From Roseobacter sp. (GTDB taxonomy: Bacteria; Pseudomonadota; Alphaproteobacteria; Rhodobacterales; Rhodobacteraceae), in assembly GCA_024636495.1 (NCBI GenBank), contig JAGXGZ010000058.1, positions 1 through 43,134 of the forward strand: 43,134 nucleotides of DNA, given 5' to 3'. How positions within the stretch are numbered: the first letter of the stretch is position 1; each line of letters begins with the position of its first letter. Below the pieces are notes generated by a model. The model ran no database searches. It was not told where the DNA came from and worked only from the letters and a program-made list of their open reading frames with translations. A program made the translations under genes and the position numbers. Below, in pieces: positions 16,915-25,261 of the stretch.

Positions 16915-18752
16915 GTGCGCCCGAACAGCCGTTCAATATCGCTCAGCTTCAGCTCAACATAGGTGGGGCGCCCGTGGTTGCATTGGCCGGAATGGGGCGT
17001 CGCCTCCATCTCGCGCAAAAGCGCGTTCATCTCTTCGCCGCGCATCCAGCGACCCGACCGGATAGAACCGTGGCAGGCCACGCGGCTCAAGATCGCTTCG
17101 ATCCGGGCTTGGACGGTGTTACTCTCGTTCTGGTCGGCCAGTTCATCGAGGATATCAAGGATCATCGCCTTGGCATCCACGGTGCCCAGGATCGCGGGGG
17201 TTTCGCGCACGGCGATGGCGCTGCCGCCAAATGGCTCAATCGTCAGACCTAGTTTGCTCAGCTCCTCGGCAACGTCCAGCAGCCGCGCGCAATCCGATGC
17301 CGACAAATCGACAATCTCGGGGATCAACAGCGCCTGCGCCGCAACGCCGTTTTCCGCCATCTGGCGTTTGAGTTTTTCATAGACCAGCCGTTCATGGGCG
17401 GCGTGCTGATCGACGATCACCATCCCCGTCGCGGTCTGGGCGATGATGTAGTTTTCGTGGACCTGGCCCCGCGCCGTGCCCAGCGGATAGTCGGGGACCT
17501 CCTGCGGTGCGTCGACCACAGGCGCATCGGGCGTTTCCACCCTGCCCCACATGCCCGCCGTTTCGGCAAAGCCGGGGGCCTGCGCCTGATAGGCGGCGGT
17601 CCGCGCGCCAAGGCTGGGGCGGTCCATCTGATAAATGCGTCCGGCTGGCTGTTCAGGGCGCATGGCCCCAAGCGTGGCATCAGCGACGGTGGTTGACGCA
17701 CGGTGCCCCGCCTCGGCCAGCGCATGACGCAGGCCCGAGACGATCAAACCACGGGCAAGGCCGGGGTCGCGAAACCGCACCTCTGATTTGGCGGGGTGCA
17801 CGTTCAAATCGACCAAAGTCGGGTCGCAATCCAGAAACAGTGCAGCCGCCGGATGGCGGTCGCGGCTTAACAAGTCAAAATAAGCCCCCCGCAGCGCGCC
17901 GACCAGCAGCTTGTCGCGCACGGGACGGCCATTGACGAACAGATATTGCGCCACCGCAGAGCCTCGCGAATAGGTCGGCAGCGCCGCAAAACCCGTCAGG
18001 TGCAACCCCTCGCGCTGCGCATCAATGGGCAAGGAATTATCAGCGAATTCGCGCCCCAAGACCTGTGCCAAACGGCCATGCAAGGCGGCAAACATATCGC
18101 CCTGCTCTGCCTCGGCGCGGAAAACCTCGCGGCCCGGCCCTTCGCCCGAAACATCGCGCAGGGTGAAGCGCACGAAAGGCTCGGCCATTGCAAGGCGCTT
18201 GATGATGTCGGCAATCGCCTGCGCCTCGGCCCGGTCGGTACGCAGGAATTTCAGGCGCGCGGGCGTGGCGAAAAACAGGTCGCGCAGGGTGACGATAGTG
18301 CCACCATTCAGCGCTGCGGGGCGCACGGGGCCGGTTTTGCCGCCGTTCACGGTGATTTCCGCACCGTCTTGGCCCGCGACGCGGCTGGTAATGGTCAAAC
18401 GGCCCACGGCGCCCAGCGATGGCAAAGCCTCGCCGCGAAATCCGAACGTGTGGATGTTGAGCAGGTCCGACCCGTCGATTTTCGAGGTGGCGTGGCGTGA
18501 CAAGGCAAGCGCCAGATCACCCGCGGGGATGCCGCAGCCATCGTCAGTTACGCGGATCAGCGTCTTGCCGCCATCGGCATATTCAACCGTAATCTGGCGC
18601 GCCCCTGCGTCGATGGCGTTTTCGACCAGTTCCTTGACGGCGGAGGCCGGGCGTTCAACGACTTCGCCAGCGGCAATGCGGTTGATTGCGGATTCGTCCA
18701 ACTGACGGATCACCGGCTGCGTATCGCTTATATTGGGGTTTGGATGTGCCAT
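16911..18752 (-). CDS. mutL: DNA mismatch repair protein MutL
   Basis: This 613-residue protein has the usual MutL length. The N-terminal GHKL ATPase shows AAGEVVERPASAVKELVENA, DDGCGIP and TFGFRGEALPSLG. The C-terminal domain has the metal-binding endonuclease motif DQHAAHERLVYE, the ACHGSIRSG segment and CNHGRPT. The protein is thus the nicking type used by bacteria without MutH. The linker (about 340-420) is short and low in complexity. It is upstream of rmuC in one overlapping unit. Confidence 0.96.
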   Translation of the reverse strand: MAHPNPNISDTQPVIRQLDESAINRIAAGEVVERPASAVKELVENAIDAGARQITVEYADGGKTLIRVTDDGCGIPAGDLALALSRHATSKIDGSDLLNIHTFGFRGEALPSLGAVGRLTITSRVAGQDGAEITVNGGKTGPVRPAALNGGTIVTLRDLFFATPARLKFLRTDRAEAQAIADIIKRLAMAEPFVRFTLRDVSGEGPGREVFRAEAEQGDMFAALHGRLAQVLGREFADNSLPIDAQREGLHLTGFAALPTYSRGSAVAQYLFVNGRPVRDKLLVGALRGAYFDLLSRDRHPAAALFLDCDPTLVDLNVHPAKSEVRFRDPGLARGLIVSGLRHALAEAGHRASTTVADATLGAMRPEQPAGRIYQMDRPSLGARTAAYQAQAPGFAETAGMWGRVETPDAPVVDAPQEVPDYPLGTARGQVHENYIIAQTATGMVIVDQHAAHERLVYEKLKRQMAENGVAAQALLIPEIVDLSASDCARLLDVAEELSKLGLTIEPFGGSAIAVRETPAILGTVDAKAMILDILDELADQNESNTVQARIEAILSRVACHGSIRSGRWMRGEEMNALLREMEATPHSGQCNHGRPTYVELKLSDIERLFGRT

Positions 18753-18802
18753 GACGCTAGCCCTAGCATAAACACCCGCGATTCTGAAAGTGGCAATAGG
18801 AG

Positions 18803-18828
18803 GGGTGGGCGTGGGTTGGCACCCACCC
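18803..18828 (-). terminator. G/C-rich hairpin immediately after puuD
   Basis: GGGTGGG (18803-18809) pairs with CCCACCC (18822-18828), and a tighter option GTGGGT/ACCCAC (18811-18826) nests inside. The dyad begins within the puuD stop codon. On the minus strand it reads GGGTGGGTGCCAACCCAC, a sequence I recall as a common intergenic repeat in proteobacteria. No T-run follows. Confidence 0.5.
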
Positions 18829-20051
18829 TACGGGTTTGTTGCGGCCTTGTACCACGCCACGATCTGCGCACGTTCCTCGGGGCGCATATAGCTGAGGTTC
18901 GCGGGCGGCATGGCATGGGTCAGACCCGATTGCAGGTAGATTTGTTTCGCGGCGATGGCGATCTGGTGTTCGGTTTCCAGCCGCACGCCTTTGGGCGGCC
19001 AAAGCATACCGTCCCACGTGGGTTCAGCCGCATGGCACATGCTGCACCGGCCCAGCACGATGTCGTGGACCTGGTCAAACCCTTCGGCTTGGGCGAAACG
19101 CAGGGCTGGTCCGGTGGCTTGTTCCGGTTCAACGGCGCGGAACATCGGCGCGGTGGACAGCCACATGATCGTGATGAACAGCAGCGCCGTGGCCAGCCAT
19201 GTCCAAGTGGGATTGCCTGTGCGCGCATGCAGGCTGTTGAAGTAGTGCCGGATCGTCACGCCCATCAAAAACACCAGTGCCGCGATCAGCCAGTTCATTT
19301 CAGAGGCAAAGGCCAGCGGATAGTGGTTCGACAGCATCAGGAAGATAACGGGCAGGGTCAGATAGTTGTTATGAGTGCTGCGCTGTTTGGCAATCTTGCC
19401 ATATTTCGCATCCGGCGTGCGTCCGGCCTTGAGGTCAGCGACCACGATACGCTGGTTCGGCATGATGATGAAAAACACATTGGCAGACATGATCGTTGCC
19501 GTGAACGCCCCCAGATGCAGCAGCGCGGCACGGCCTGAAAACACGGAAGAGTAGAAATAGGCCATCGCCACGAGGATCACATACAGTCCGATCATCAGAC
19601 GGGTGTTGTCATCGCCAAATTTGCTTTTGCAGATCAGATCATAGGCGACCCAGCCAAAGGCCAGAGACAGGATCGAGATGCCGACCGCCTGCCATATCGC
19701 CAAGTCTGCAATTGCAGGGTCGACAAGGTAGAATTCTGCGCCAAGGTAATAGACAAGGATCAGCAGCGCGAAGCCCGACAGCCATGTGGCGTAGCTTTCC
19801 CATTTGAACCAGATCAGGTCGTCGGGCATCTCCGCAGGCGCGACGAGGTATTTTTGGACGTGGTAAAAGCCGCCGCCGTGCACTTGCCATTCTTCGCCAT
19901 CGGCACCGGATTTCAGGTTGCGGTCGCGGTGCAGGCCCAGATCGAGGGCGATGAAGTAGAACGACGATCCGATCCACGCGATGGCTGTGATGACATGCAC
20001 CCAGCGAACGGCGAATTCGATCCACGCGCCCATGGCGGCTAAGTCGTACAT
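18828..20051 (-). CDS. puuD: Urate hydroxylase PuuD (membrane urate oxidase with cytochrome c domain)
   Basis: This 407-residue protein oxidises urate to 5-hydroxyisourate at the inner membrane. Residues 1-300 carry about eight membrane segments, beginning RWVHVITAIAWIGSSFYFIALDLGL in which His residues are conserved. The C-terminal domain is a cytochrome c with the haem motif CSMCH (C336, C339, H340) and the likely Met ligand M381 (HAMPP). Electrons would go to the respiratory chain rather than straight to O2, so no H2O2 is formed. It is last in a minus-strand ureide operon. The domain layout equals that of described PuuD proteins. Confidence 0.95.
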   Translation of the reverse strand: MYDLAAMGAWIEFAVRWVHVITAIAWIGSSFYFIALDLGLHRDRNLKSGADGEEWQVHGGGFYHVQKYLVAPAEMPDDLIWFKWESYATWLSGFALLILVYYLGAEFYLVDPAIADLAIWQAVGISILSLAFGWVAYDLICKSKFGDDNTRLMIGLYVILVAMAYFYSSVFSGRAALLHLGAFTATIMSANVFFIIMPNQRIVVADLKAGRTPDAKYGKIAKQRSTHNNYLTLPVIFLMLSNHYPLAFASEMNWLIAALVFLMGVTIRHYFNSLHARTGNPTWTWLATALLFITIMWLSTAPMFRAVEPEQATGPALRFAQAEGFDQVHDIVLGRCSMCHAAEPTWDGMLWPPKGVRLETEHQIAIAAKQIYLQSGLTHAMPPANLSYMRPEERAQIVAWYKAATNP

Positions 20052-20114
20052 GTTGAAATCCTAAGTCTTTGGTATGGGGCCGCCGGGGGACTGCGCTTGG
20101 GTCAAGCGGCGGAT

Positions 20115-20165
20115 GCCTCCGGCGGGGATATTTAAGAGCCAGAGAAGATCAAGACCCTCTCTGGC
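20115..20165. repeat. Dispersed 33-base repeat with partial inverted extension
   Basis: 20115-20147 is identical to the right arm at 10848-10880. Its GCCAGAGA (20138-20145) is complementary to TCTCTGGC at 20158-20165, giving an 8-bp stem with a 12-base loop seven bases after the permease stop. It occupies the gap between the permease and puuD and could trim or end the upstream part of the operon transcript. Confidence 0.85.
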
Positions 20166-20171
20166 GTGGGA

Positions 20172-21599
20172 TTATTTATGCGGCAGCTTGCCTTTTGAGG
20201 AGCCGGACATGCCACCCGAAACTTCGTCGGTTGATTCTTCGGCCAGTTCTTCGGGCAAAAGCAGGTTGAGCACAATCGCGATCAGCGCTGCGGGGAGCAG
20301 GCCGCTGGTCATCAGGATCTTCAACGTTGCCGGCAAGTGTTGCACCGCGTCCGGTTCAAGTTGCAGGCCCAGGCCGATAGAGATCGAGATGGCGAAGATC
20401 ACCATATTACGGCGATTCCAATCCACGTCTGACAGCATCGACATGCCTGCCGCGACGACCATGCCGAACATCACGATGACACCGCCCCCGAGGACTTCGA
20501 TCGGGATGGTGCGGATGATGCCGCCGACCTTGGGCACGAGACCGCAAACGATCAGAAAGATTGCGCCGATGGTCACCACATGGCGGCTCATGACGCCCGT
20601 CATAGCGATCAGGCCGACGTTTTGGCTGAACGAGGTGTTGGGAAGCCCGCCGAATACACCTGCAATGGCGGTTCCGAAGCCGTCGGCGTAGGTAGCCCCT
20701 TGGATTTCCTTGTCCGTTGCCTCGCGGCCAGCGCCGCCTTTAGTGATGCCGGACACGTCGCCAACAGTTTCAATGGCCGAGATAAAAGCCATCAGGCAGA
20801 AGCCGATAATTGCGGCGGCTGAGAATTCGAACCCGTATTTGAAAGGGTTTGGCAAGGCGAAAGCGGCAGAGCGGCTCCATGATCCAGCGATGGCCTCAAA
20901 TGTCAGCATGCCTACGCCCAGCGCGTAGATGTAGCCCACGATCAGGCCAATCAGAACGGCGGAAATTGACAGCATACCTTTGGTGAAGAACTTGATGCCG
21001 AGGGTGACAAAGATCACGACCAGGGCAGCCGACCAGTTCAACAGGCTGCCGTATTCTGGCGTACCAATCGCGGGCACGCCACCGGCGGCGTATTGAATGC
21101 CGACTTTGACCAGTGCCAGACCGATCATCGTGACCACAAGGCCGGTAACCAGTGGCGGTAGGGCGAAACGGATTTTACCGATGAAAACGCCGAGGAAGGC
21201 GTGGAAGATGCCGCCGATGACAATACCGCCGAAGAGCGCCGCAAGGCCATCGATACCTTTGCCCGCCACGAGCGGGATCATGATCGGGATAAACGCAAAC
21301 GACGTGCCCTGGACGATGGGCAGGCCAGCACCGATTGGGCCAATGGTGATCGTTTGCAGCAGGGTTGCGACCCCTGCAAACAGCATCGACATCTGGATCA
21401 GGTACAGCAGCTCGGGAAAGTCAGGAGAGTTCGACCCAAAGCCAAAACCAGCGGCCCCCGCAACGATAATCGCTGGCGTCACATTCGATACAAACATCGC
21501 CAGAACATGCTGGATCCCCAGTGGAATGGCCCGGCTGAGCGCAGGGGTATAGTTTGGATCGCGCAGCTGAGCTGGCGTTCCTATCGCGTTACTTGTCAT
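20172..21599 (-). CDS. NCS2-family purine (urate/xanthine) permease
   Basis: This 475-residue membrane protein has about 14 hydrophobic segments. It carries the NCS2 landmarks GIQHVLAMF in TM1, VQGTSFAFIPIM in TM3, FMAFISAIETVGDVSGI in TM8 (with the substrate-binding Glu of FISAIET) and the family signature NVGLIAMTGVMSRHV. NCS2 members carry xanthine, urate or uracil with protons. The position between allA and puuD makes urate or xanthine the probable substrate, but the sequence alone does not decide. The spacing to allA is 56 bases. Confidence 0.9.
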   Translation of the reverse strand: MTSNAIGTPAQLRDPNYTPALSRAIPLGIQHVLAMFVSNVTPAIIVAGAAGFGFGSNSPDFPELLYLIQMSMLFAGVATLLQTITIGPIGAGLPIVQGTSFAFIPIMIPLVAGKGIDGLAALFGGIVIGGIFHAFLGVFIGKIRFALPPLVTGLVVTMIGLALVKVGIQYAAGGVPAIGTPEYGSLLNWSAALVVIFVTLGIKFFTKGMLSISAVLIGLIVGYIYALGVGMLTFEAIAGSWSRSAAFALPNPFKYGFEFSAAAIIGFCLMAFISAIETVGDVSGITKGGAGREATDKEIQGATYADGFGTAIAGVFGGLPNTSFSQNVGLIAMTGVMSRHVVTIGAIFLIVCGLVPKVGGIIRTIPIEVLGGGVIVMFGMVVAAGMSMLSDVDWNRRNMVIFAISISIGLGLQLEPDAVQHLPATLKILMTSGLLPAALIAIVLNLLLPEELAEESTDEVSGGMSGSSKGKLPHK

Positions 21600-21655
21600 A
21601 GTTCTGTCCCTTGTTGGTGGCTGGCCGCATTTAGACGCGGTCCGTTTTTTAGGCC

Positions 21656-22144
21656 TTAGGCCGAAATAATATAAGGCGGGTCAATATCGTGTTCGTCAAG
21701 GTTGGTCGTTGATCCGATACGATCAACCACCGCGAATAGCCCCGGATTTGCCAAAGGTGTAAGCACGCCGTGCCATGTCCCTCGGTGAAGGTTGATGCCT
21801 TGGTACGGTTCGGTCACAAAGGCATGTGGCAGGCCGGGTTTTCCATCCTCATCCGCCGCGACGATCACAAGAAACGGGGCAGCGGTCATCGGGATGAATG
21901 CTTGCGATCCTTCTGGATGCCGCTCGAGCAACGTCAAGCTGTAGGGTAAACTGCGCGCCTGAGCATCAAAGATACTGATCCCCGCGCGACCCTGAGGGCC
22001 AAAGTCAAGCGACGCCAAATCATGATGCCTGCCACATAAGCCGCCGTTGATCATCTTGTCCGGGCTGCCGGAGGCATCCAGAATATCGCCAAAAGGGGCG
22101 AAAGCTTCGTGGGTCATTTGCAATGCCAGAATACGGCGGGTCAT
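21656..22144 (-). CDS. allA: Ureidoglycolate lyase
   Basis: This 162-residue enzyme splits ureidoglycolate to glyoxylate and urea. Family marks are EAFAPFGDILDA near the start, LLERHPEGSQAFIPM with the conserved H and E, and GINLHRGTWHGVLTPL with the metal or substrate-binding histidines. I start it at ATG 22144, which overlaps the allE stop (ATGA). The longer upstream reading lies inside allE and is not homologous. The enzyme ends the ureide branch and feeds glyoxylate to central metabolism. No urease gene is in the window. Confidence 0.92.
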   Translation of the reverse strand: MTRRILALQMTHEAFAPFGDILDASGSPDKMINGGLCGRHHDLASLDFGPQGRAGISIFDAQARSLPYSLTLLERHPEGSQAFIPMTAAPFLVIVAADEDGKPGLPHAFVTEPYQGINLHRGTWHGVLTPLANPGLFAVVDRIGSTTNLDEHDIDPPYIISA

Positions 22145-22956
22145 AGGGCAAGCGGCATGTGACGGTTCACATCCTTGTATAAAAGATATCGAAATGGCTC
22201 GGTTCCGGTGGCGACACAGGCCTGTGGGCAAAAAGCGCGCAACCACATGAAATCACCCGGTTGCACCGGAACCCAATCGCGGTTCAGCAAATAATCAGCT
22301 GTGCCCTGAAGCACGTACAAGCCATGTTCCATCACATGGGTTTCAGCAAAAGGGATCACGCCGCCCGGCTGAAAGGTAACGATGTTCACATGCATGTCGT
22401 GGCGCAGATCAAGCGGATCCATAAAGCGCTGTGTTGCCCATGCACCGTTGGTGTCAGGCATCGCCGACAGCGGAACCTGAGCTTCGTGGGTCACAACGGC
22501 CGGCGGCGGCTGCATGCCTTTTACCGCCACATAACGTTTGCGAATCCAGTGAATACCACATGGCACATCGGCAGAGTTCCACAGGGTCCAAACCGCTGAA
22601 GGCGGCAGATAGACATAGGACCCGGGGATCAGGTCATAAGCATCTCGTCCGATGGTCAGACGCGCTGTTCCATGGGCCACAAAAAGTACAGCCTGCGCAT
22701 CCATGTCAGGCTCTGGCATGGCGCTACCGCCGCCGGGGGACAATTCAAGCGCATATTGCGCAAAGGTTTCGGCAAAACCGCTAAGCGGGCGGGCCAAGAC
22801 CCAAACACGTGTGTTGGACCAGTCCGGCAGAAAGCTGGTGACGATGTCGCGCTGCACTGATGCGGGGATCACCGCATAGGCATCTGTGAAAACGGCTGTA
22901 CTTTCAGGCGATTGCGACTGGTCCGGCAAGCCACCGGGAGGGAAAGCATAGCTCAT
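22141..22956 (-). CDS. allE: (S)-ureidoglycine aminohydrolase, double cupin
   Basis: This 271-residue protein has two cupin domains: the first centres on FVAHGTARLTIG and YVYLPPSAVW, the second on GGVIPFAETHVMEHGLYVLQG and VQPGDFMWLRAFCPQAC. The second domain keeps the Mn-binding His/Glu pattern (ETHVMEH). It converts (S)-ureidoglycine to (S)-ureidoglycolate with ammonia release. The ATG at 22956 overlaps the puuE-uraD stop. Databases often label it bifunctional allantoicase; that label is a legacy name, and the allantoicase fold is not present here. Confidence 0.92.
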   Translation of the reverse strand: MSYAFPPGGLPDQSQSPESTAVFTDAYAVIPASVQRDIVTSFLPDWSNTRVWVLARPLSGFAETFAQYALELSPGGGSAMPEPDMDAQAVLFVAHGTARLTIGRDAYDLIPGSYVYLPPSAVWTLWNSADVPCGIHWIRKRYVAVKGMQPPPAVVTHEAQVPLSAMPDTNGAWATQRFMDPLDLRHDMHVNIVTFQPGGVIPFAETHVMEHGLYVLQGTADYLLNRDWVPVQPGDFMWLRAFCPQACVATGTEPFRYLLYKDVNRHMPLAL

Positions 22957-24365
22957 AGCATAGCCTCCAATCGCAGACGCGCGATGCGTTCGACCTGCGC
23001 GCATGCGGTTTCAAATTCGGTCTTGGTATCGTTCGCGATCCGCGCTTCGAAATGGCGCAGGATACTGGTCTTGTCGTGGTCCTTTACGGCGATGATAAAG
23101 GGAAAGCCGTGCTTGGCAACGTAAGCTGCGTTCAGATCGGTAAAGCGCGCACGCTCTTGATCCGTTAGCGCATCAAGACCGGCGCTGCCCTGCTCGGCGG
23201 TGCTTTCAGCCGTGAGGCGTTTGGCGGCGGCAAGCTTGCCCGCCAGATCGGGGTGCGCGGTCAGCACACCTAACCGGTCGGCATGGCTGGCGGACCGGAA
23301 CATCCGCGCCAACGCGTTATGCACACCCGCGACACTGTTATGGGCAGGGCCAAGTTCCAGATCAAACGCGCGTTCGGCGATCCAGGCTGAGTGTTCGAAC
23401 ACCCCACCGAATTTCGAGACAAATCCGCCACGGTCCATCAGATCAATGCGCAGCTTTGGCATCGGCGGATGGGTGGTGCGCCAATGATCGGCAATGTCGA
23501 TGCGGCGCGGGGTCCAGACGCATTCGAACCCCTTGATATAGTCGATAAAGCGTTTGAGTGCCTGAATGCGGCCCGGACGGCCTACCAGACGGCAATGCAG
23601 GCCGACTGACATCATCTTGGCGTTGCCTGCGCCGCCTTCGGCATAAAGCGCATCAAATGTATCACGCAGATAGGCATAAAACTGATCGCCCGAGTTGAAA
23701 CCTTGAGGGGTTGCAAAGCGCATGTCGTTGCAATCCAGCGTATAGGGAATGATCAACTGATCGCGATCGGCCACCTGCACCCAATAGGGCAGATCATCGT
23801 CATATGTATCCGAGATGTAGTCAAAAACACCGGTTTCTGATGCCAAAGCAACCGTGTTGATGGAACTGCGGCCCGTGTACCAGCCGCGTGGCGCTGTTCC
23901 CACTACCTCGGTATGCAACCGGATGGCCTCTTGGATATCAGCGCTTTCGGCTTCGGCACTGTGATCTTTGTAGTCGATCCATTTCAAACCGTGGCTGGCG
24001 ATTTCCCACTCCGCATCTTTCATCGCCTCAACCTGTTCAGGAGACCGCGCCAGCGCACTGGCGACACCGTAGACAGTCACCGGAATATCCGCGCCGGTGA
24101 ACAAACGGTGCAACCGCCAGAACCCGGCCCGCGCGCCATAGTCGTAGATCGATTCCATATTCCAATGGCGCTGGCCGGGCCATGGGGCTGCGCCTACGAT
24201 CTCGGACAGAAAGGCTTCGGATGCGGCATCCCCGTGCAGGATGTTGTTTTCACCGCCCTCTTCGTAATTGACCACAAACTGCACTGCAATGCGCGCGCCA
24301 CCCGGCCACTGGGCGTCAGGCGGTGTGGGGCCGTAGCCCTGAAAATCACGAGGGTAGCGGTTCAT
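22953..24365 (-). CDS. puuE: Fused allantoinase PuuE and OHCU decarboxylase (UraD)
   Basis: This 470-residue fusion covers two steps. Residues 1-305 form a metal-independent allantoinase of the polysaccharide-deacetylase fold (NYEEGGENNILHGD, SIYDYGARAGFWRLHRLF, EIASHGLKWIDY, VGLHCRLVGRPGR). Residues about 312-468 are 2-oxo-4-hydroxy-4-carboxy-5-ureidoimidazoline decarboxylase, with catalytic H371 in AHPDL, E391-Q392 and the signature HGFPFIIAV. The decarboxylase gives S-allantoin, which the N-terminal half opens to allantoate, so the intermediate can be passed within one polypeptide. It is first in the minus-strand ureide unit, and the next ATG overlaps its stop. Confidence 0.95.
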   Translation of the reverse strand: MNRYPRDFQGYGPTPPDAQWPGGARIAVQFVVNYEEGGENNILHGDAASEAFLSEIVGAAPWPGQRHWNMESIYDYGARAGFWRLHRLFTGADIPVTVYGVASALARSPEQVEAMKDAEWEIASHGLKWIDYKDHSAEAESADIQEAIRLHTEVVGTAPRGWYTGRSSINTVALASETGVFDYISDTYDDDLPYWVQVADRDQLIIPYTLDCNDMRFATPQGFNSGDQFYAYLRDTFDALYAEGGAGNAKMMSVGLHCRLVGRPGRIQALKRFIDYIKGFECVWTPRRIDIADHWRTTHPPMPKLRIDLMDRGGFVSKFGGVFEHSAWIAERAFDLELGPAHNSVAGVHNALARMFRSASHADRLGVLTAHPDLAGKLAAAKRLTAESTAEQGSAGLDALTDQERARFTDLNAAYVAKHGFPFIIAVKDHDKTSILRHFEARIANDTKTEFETACAQVERIARLRLEAML

Positions 24366-24393
24366 TCAGATGTCCTTTGAATAGCGTCGTGCA

Positions 24394-24424
24394 GATTGCA
24401 GCATTAGGGTCCACAATTGCAATC
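24394..24424. promoter_or_regulatory. Inverted repeat upstream of puuE, possible operator
   Basis: GATTGCA (24394-24400) and TGCAATC (24418-24424) are perfect 7-base complements 17 bases apart. The pair begins 29 bases upstream of the puuE-uraD ATG. It contains the palindrome ATTGCAAT (24416-24423). Its placement in the 5' leader or promoter suits a repressor site. No regulator gene is adjacent. Confidence 0.4.
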
Positions 24425-24694
24425 TCCCTTCTGGCAAAAAGTACAACAGGCAGATCTGAAACGTGCAAACTTTGGGGTTAGCCACCCAAAAAAGTGGTTC
24501 CCATTAAGGTGGAAGGGGCCGCTGCCCATGCGTTGCATGTTCAGTCCTGCCGACCCCTGTCCCTTGGTACACCACTCTTGATGTGGCGTGCTCGAAAACG
24601 AAAACTTTGATCCCCTTGGGACAAATCCCAGATTTATGCGCATCGCGGCAAGTGACGCATCTGATGGTTTGTCTCATCCGTATAGGCGAAGGAT

Positions 24695-24755
24695 GATTCG
24701 CGGGTCAAAGCAAAAACGAATCGGCTTGCAGAAAAAAGCGATTCGAGAGCGAATC
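24695..24755. promoter_or_regulatory. GATTCG/CGAATC half-site cluster upstream of uraH
   Basis: Half sites are at 24695-24700 (GATTCG), 24717-24722 (CGAATC), 24740-24745 (GATTCG) and 24750-24755 (CGAATC). The last two form a perfect dyad GATTCG-AGAG-CGAATC whose end is 18 bases above the uraH -35 box. The first three are spaced 22-23 bases apart, two helical turns. This looks like a multi-site operator for a dimeric regulator of the ureide genes. Confidence 0.55.
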
Positions 24756-24773
24756 ATAGGCACATGACAGCCA

Positions 24774-24801
24774 TTGACGCGACAAGAGCCACCACTATCC
24801 T
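24774..24801 (+). promoter_or_regulatory. Sigma-70-type promoter of uraH
   Basis: TTGACG (24774-24779) and TATCCT (24796-24801) are separated by 16 bases. Transcription would begin near 24808 and give a leader of about 26 bases before ATG 24834. The fit and the GATTCG dyad directly upstream make this the most convincing promoter in the window. Confidence 0.65.
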
Positions 24802-24833
24802 GTGGTGAGCAGAATTTTTGAAAGAACAATACC

Positions 24834-25193
24834 ATGGCAGACGGCTATCTGACGACCCATGTCCTTGATACGGCGCGCGGGCAACCCGCAGGCGGGCTTG
24901 AGATTTCATTGTATCGGATTGAAGGGACCAAGCGGAGCCACCTTGCCCGGATGATGACGAACACGGATGGCCGCACCGACAAACCGATCTTGCCAAAAGA
25001 CCAATTCACCCCCGGCACCTACGAGCTGGTCTTTGAGGCGGGTGCCTATCTAGACACGGTCGGTACGCCCCCGGAACAGCCGCGGTTTCTGGATCAGATC
25101 CCGCTGCGCTTTGGCATTTCCGATCCCGATGCGCATTACCATGTGCCACTTCTGCTGTCGCCCTTTGGGTATTCCACCTACCGTGGCAGCTAG
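24834..25193 (+). CDS. uraH: 5-Hydroxyisourate hydrolase (transthyretin-like)
   Basis: This 119-residue enzyme hydrolyses 5-hydroxyisourate, the PuuD product, to OHCU, the substrate of the UraD domain. The signature N-terminus [14 protein letters not shown] holds active-site H9. The C-terminus is YRGS, the diagnostic terminal tetrapeptide that separates the enzyme from transthyretin. [19 protein letters not shown] contains further active-site His residues. It is cytoplasmic, with no signal peptide. It is read divergently from the other ureide genes and is followed after 68 bases by deoC, so a shared operator in the gap could control both arms. Confidence 0.96.
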   Translation: MADGYLTTHVLDTARGQPAGGLEISLYRIEGTKRSHLARMMTNTDGRTDKPILPKDQFTPGTYELVFEAGAYLDTVGTPPEQPRFLDQIPLRFGISDPDAHYHVPLLLSPFGYSTYRGS

Positions 25194-25261
25194 GCCGCCG
25201 CGGTTGCCAGATATCGAAAGACAGTGCCAATTTGCACATCTGATCAGACAGGAAGATGCTC

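Larger units (their letters stand above)
24366..24833. other. 468-bp divergent regulatory gap between puuE-uraD and uraH
   Basis: I find no credible gene here. The open frame at 24404-24643 has no family resemblance and no ribosome site. The gap holds an inverted repeat near the puuE start, a small TGGGA/TCCCA dyad (24617-24630), a cluster of GATTCG/CGAATC half sites (24695-24755) and the uraH promoter. The stretch 24480-24660 is otherwise unexplained and may hold a long leader for the puuE transcript. Confidence 0.7.

Noticed and set aside
15610..16962. A 450-codon plus-strand open frame opposite rmuC
   Set aside because: It is antisense to a clear rmuC gene, has no ribosome site and shows no family resemblance.
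24404..24643. A 79-codon minus-strand frame in the puuE-uraH gap
   Set aside because: No ribosome site, no recognisable family and no hydrophobic or repeat pattern; it lies where promoter and operator elements are expected.
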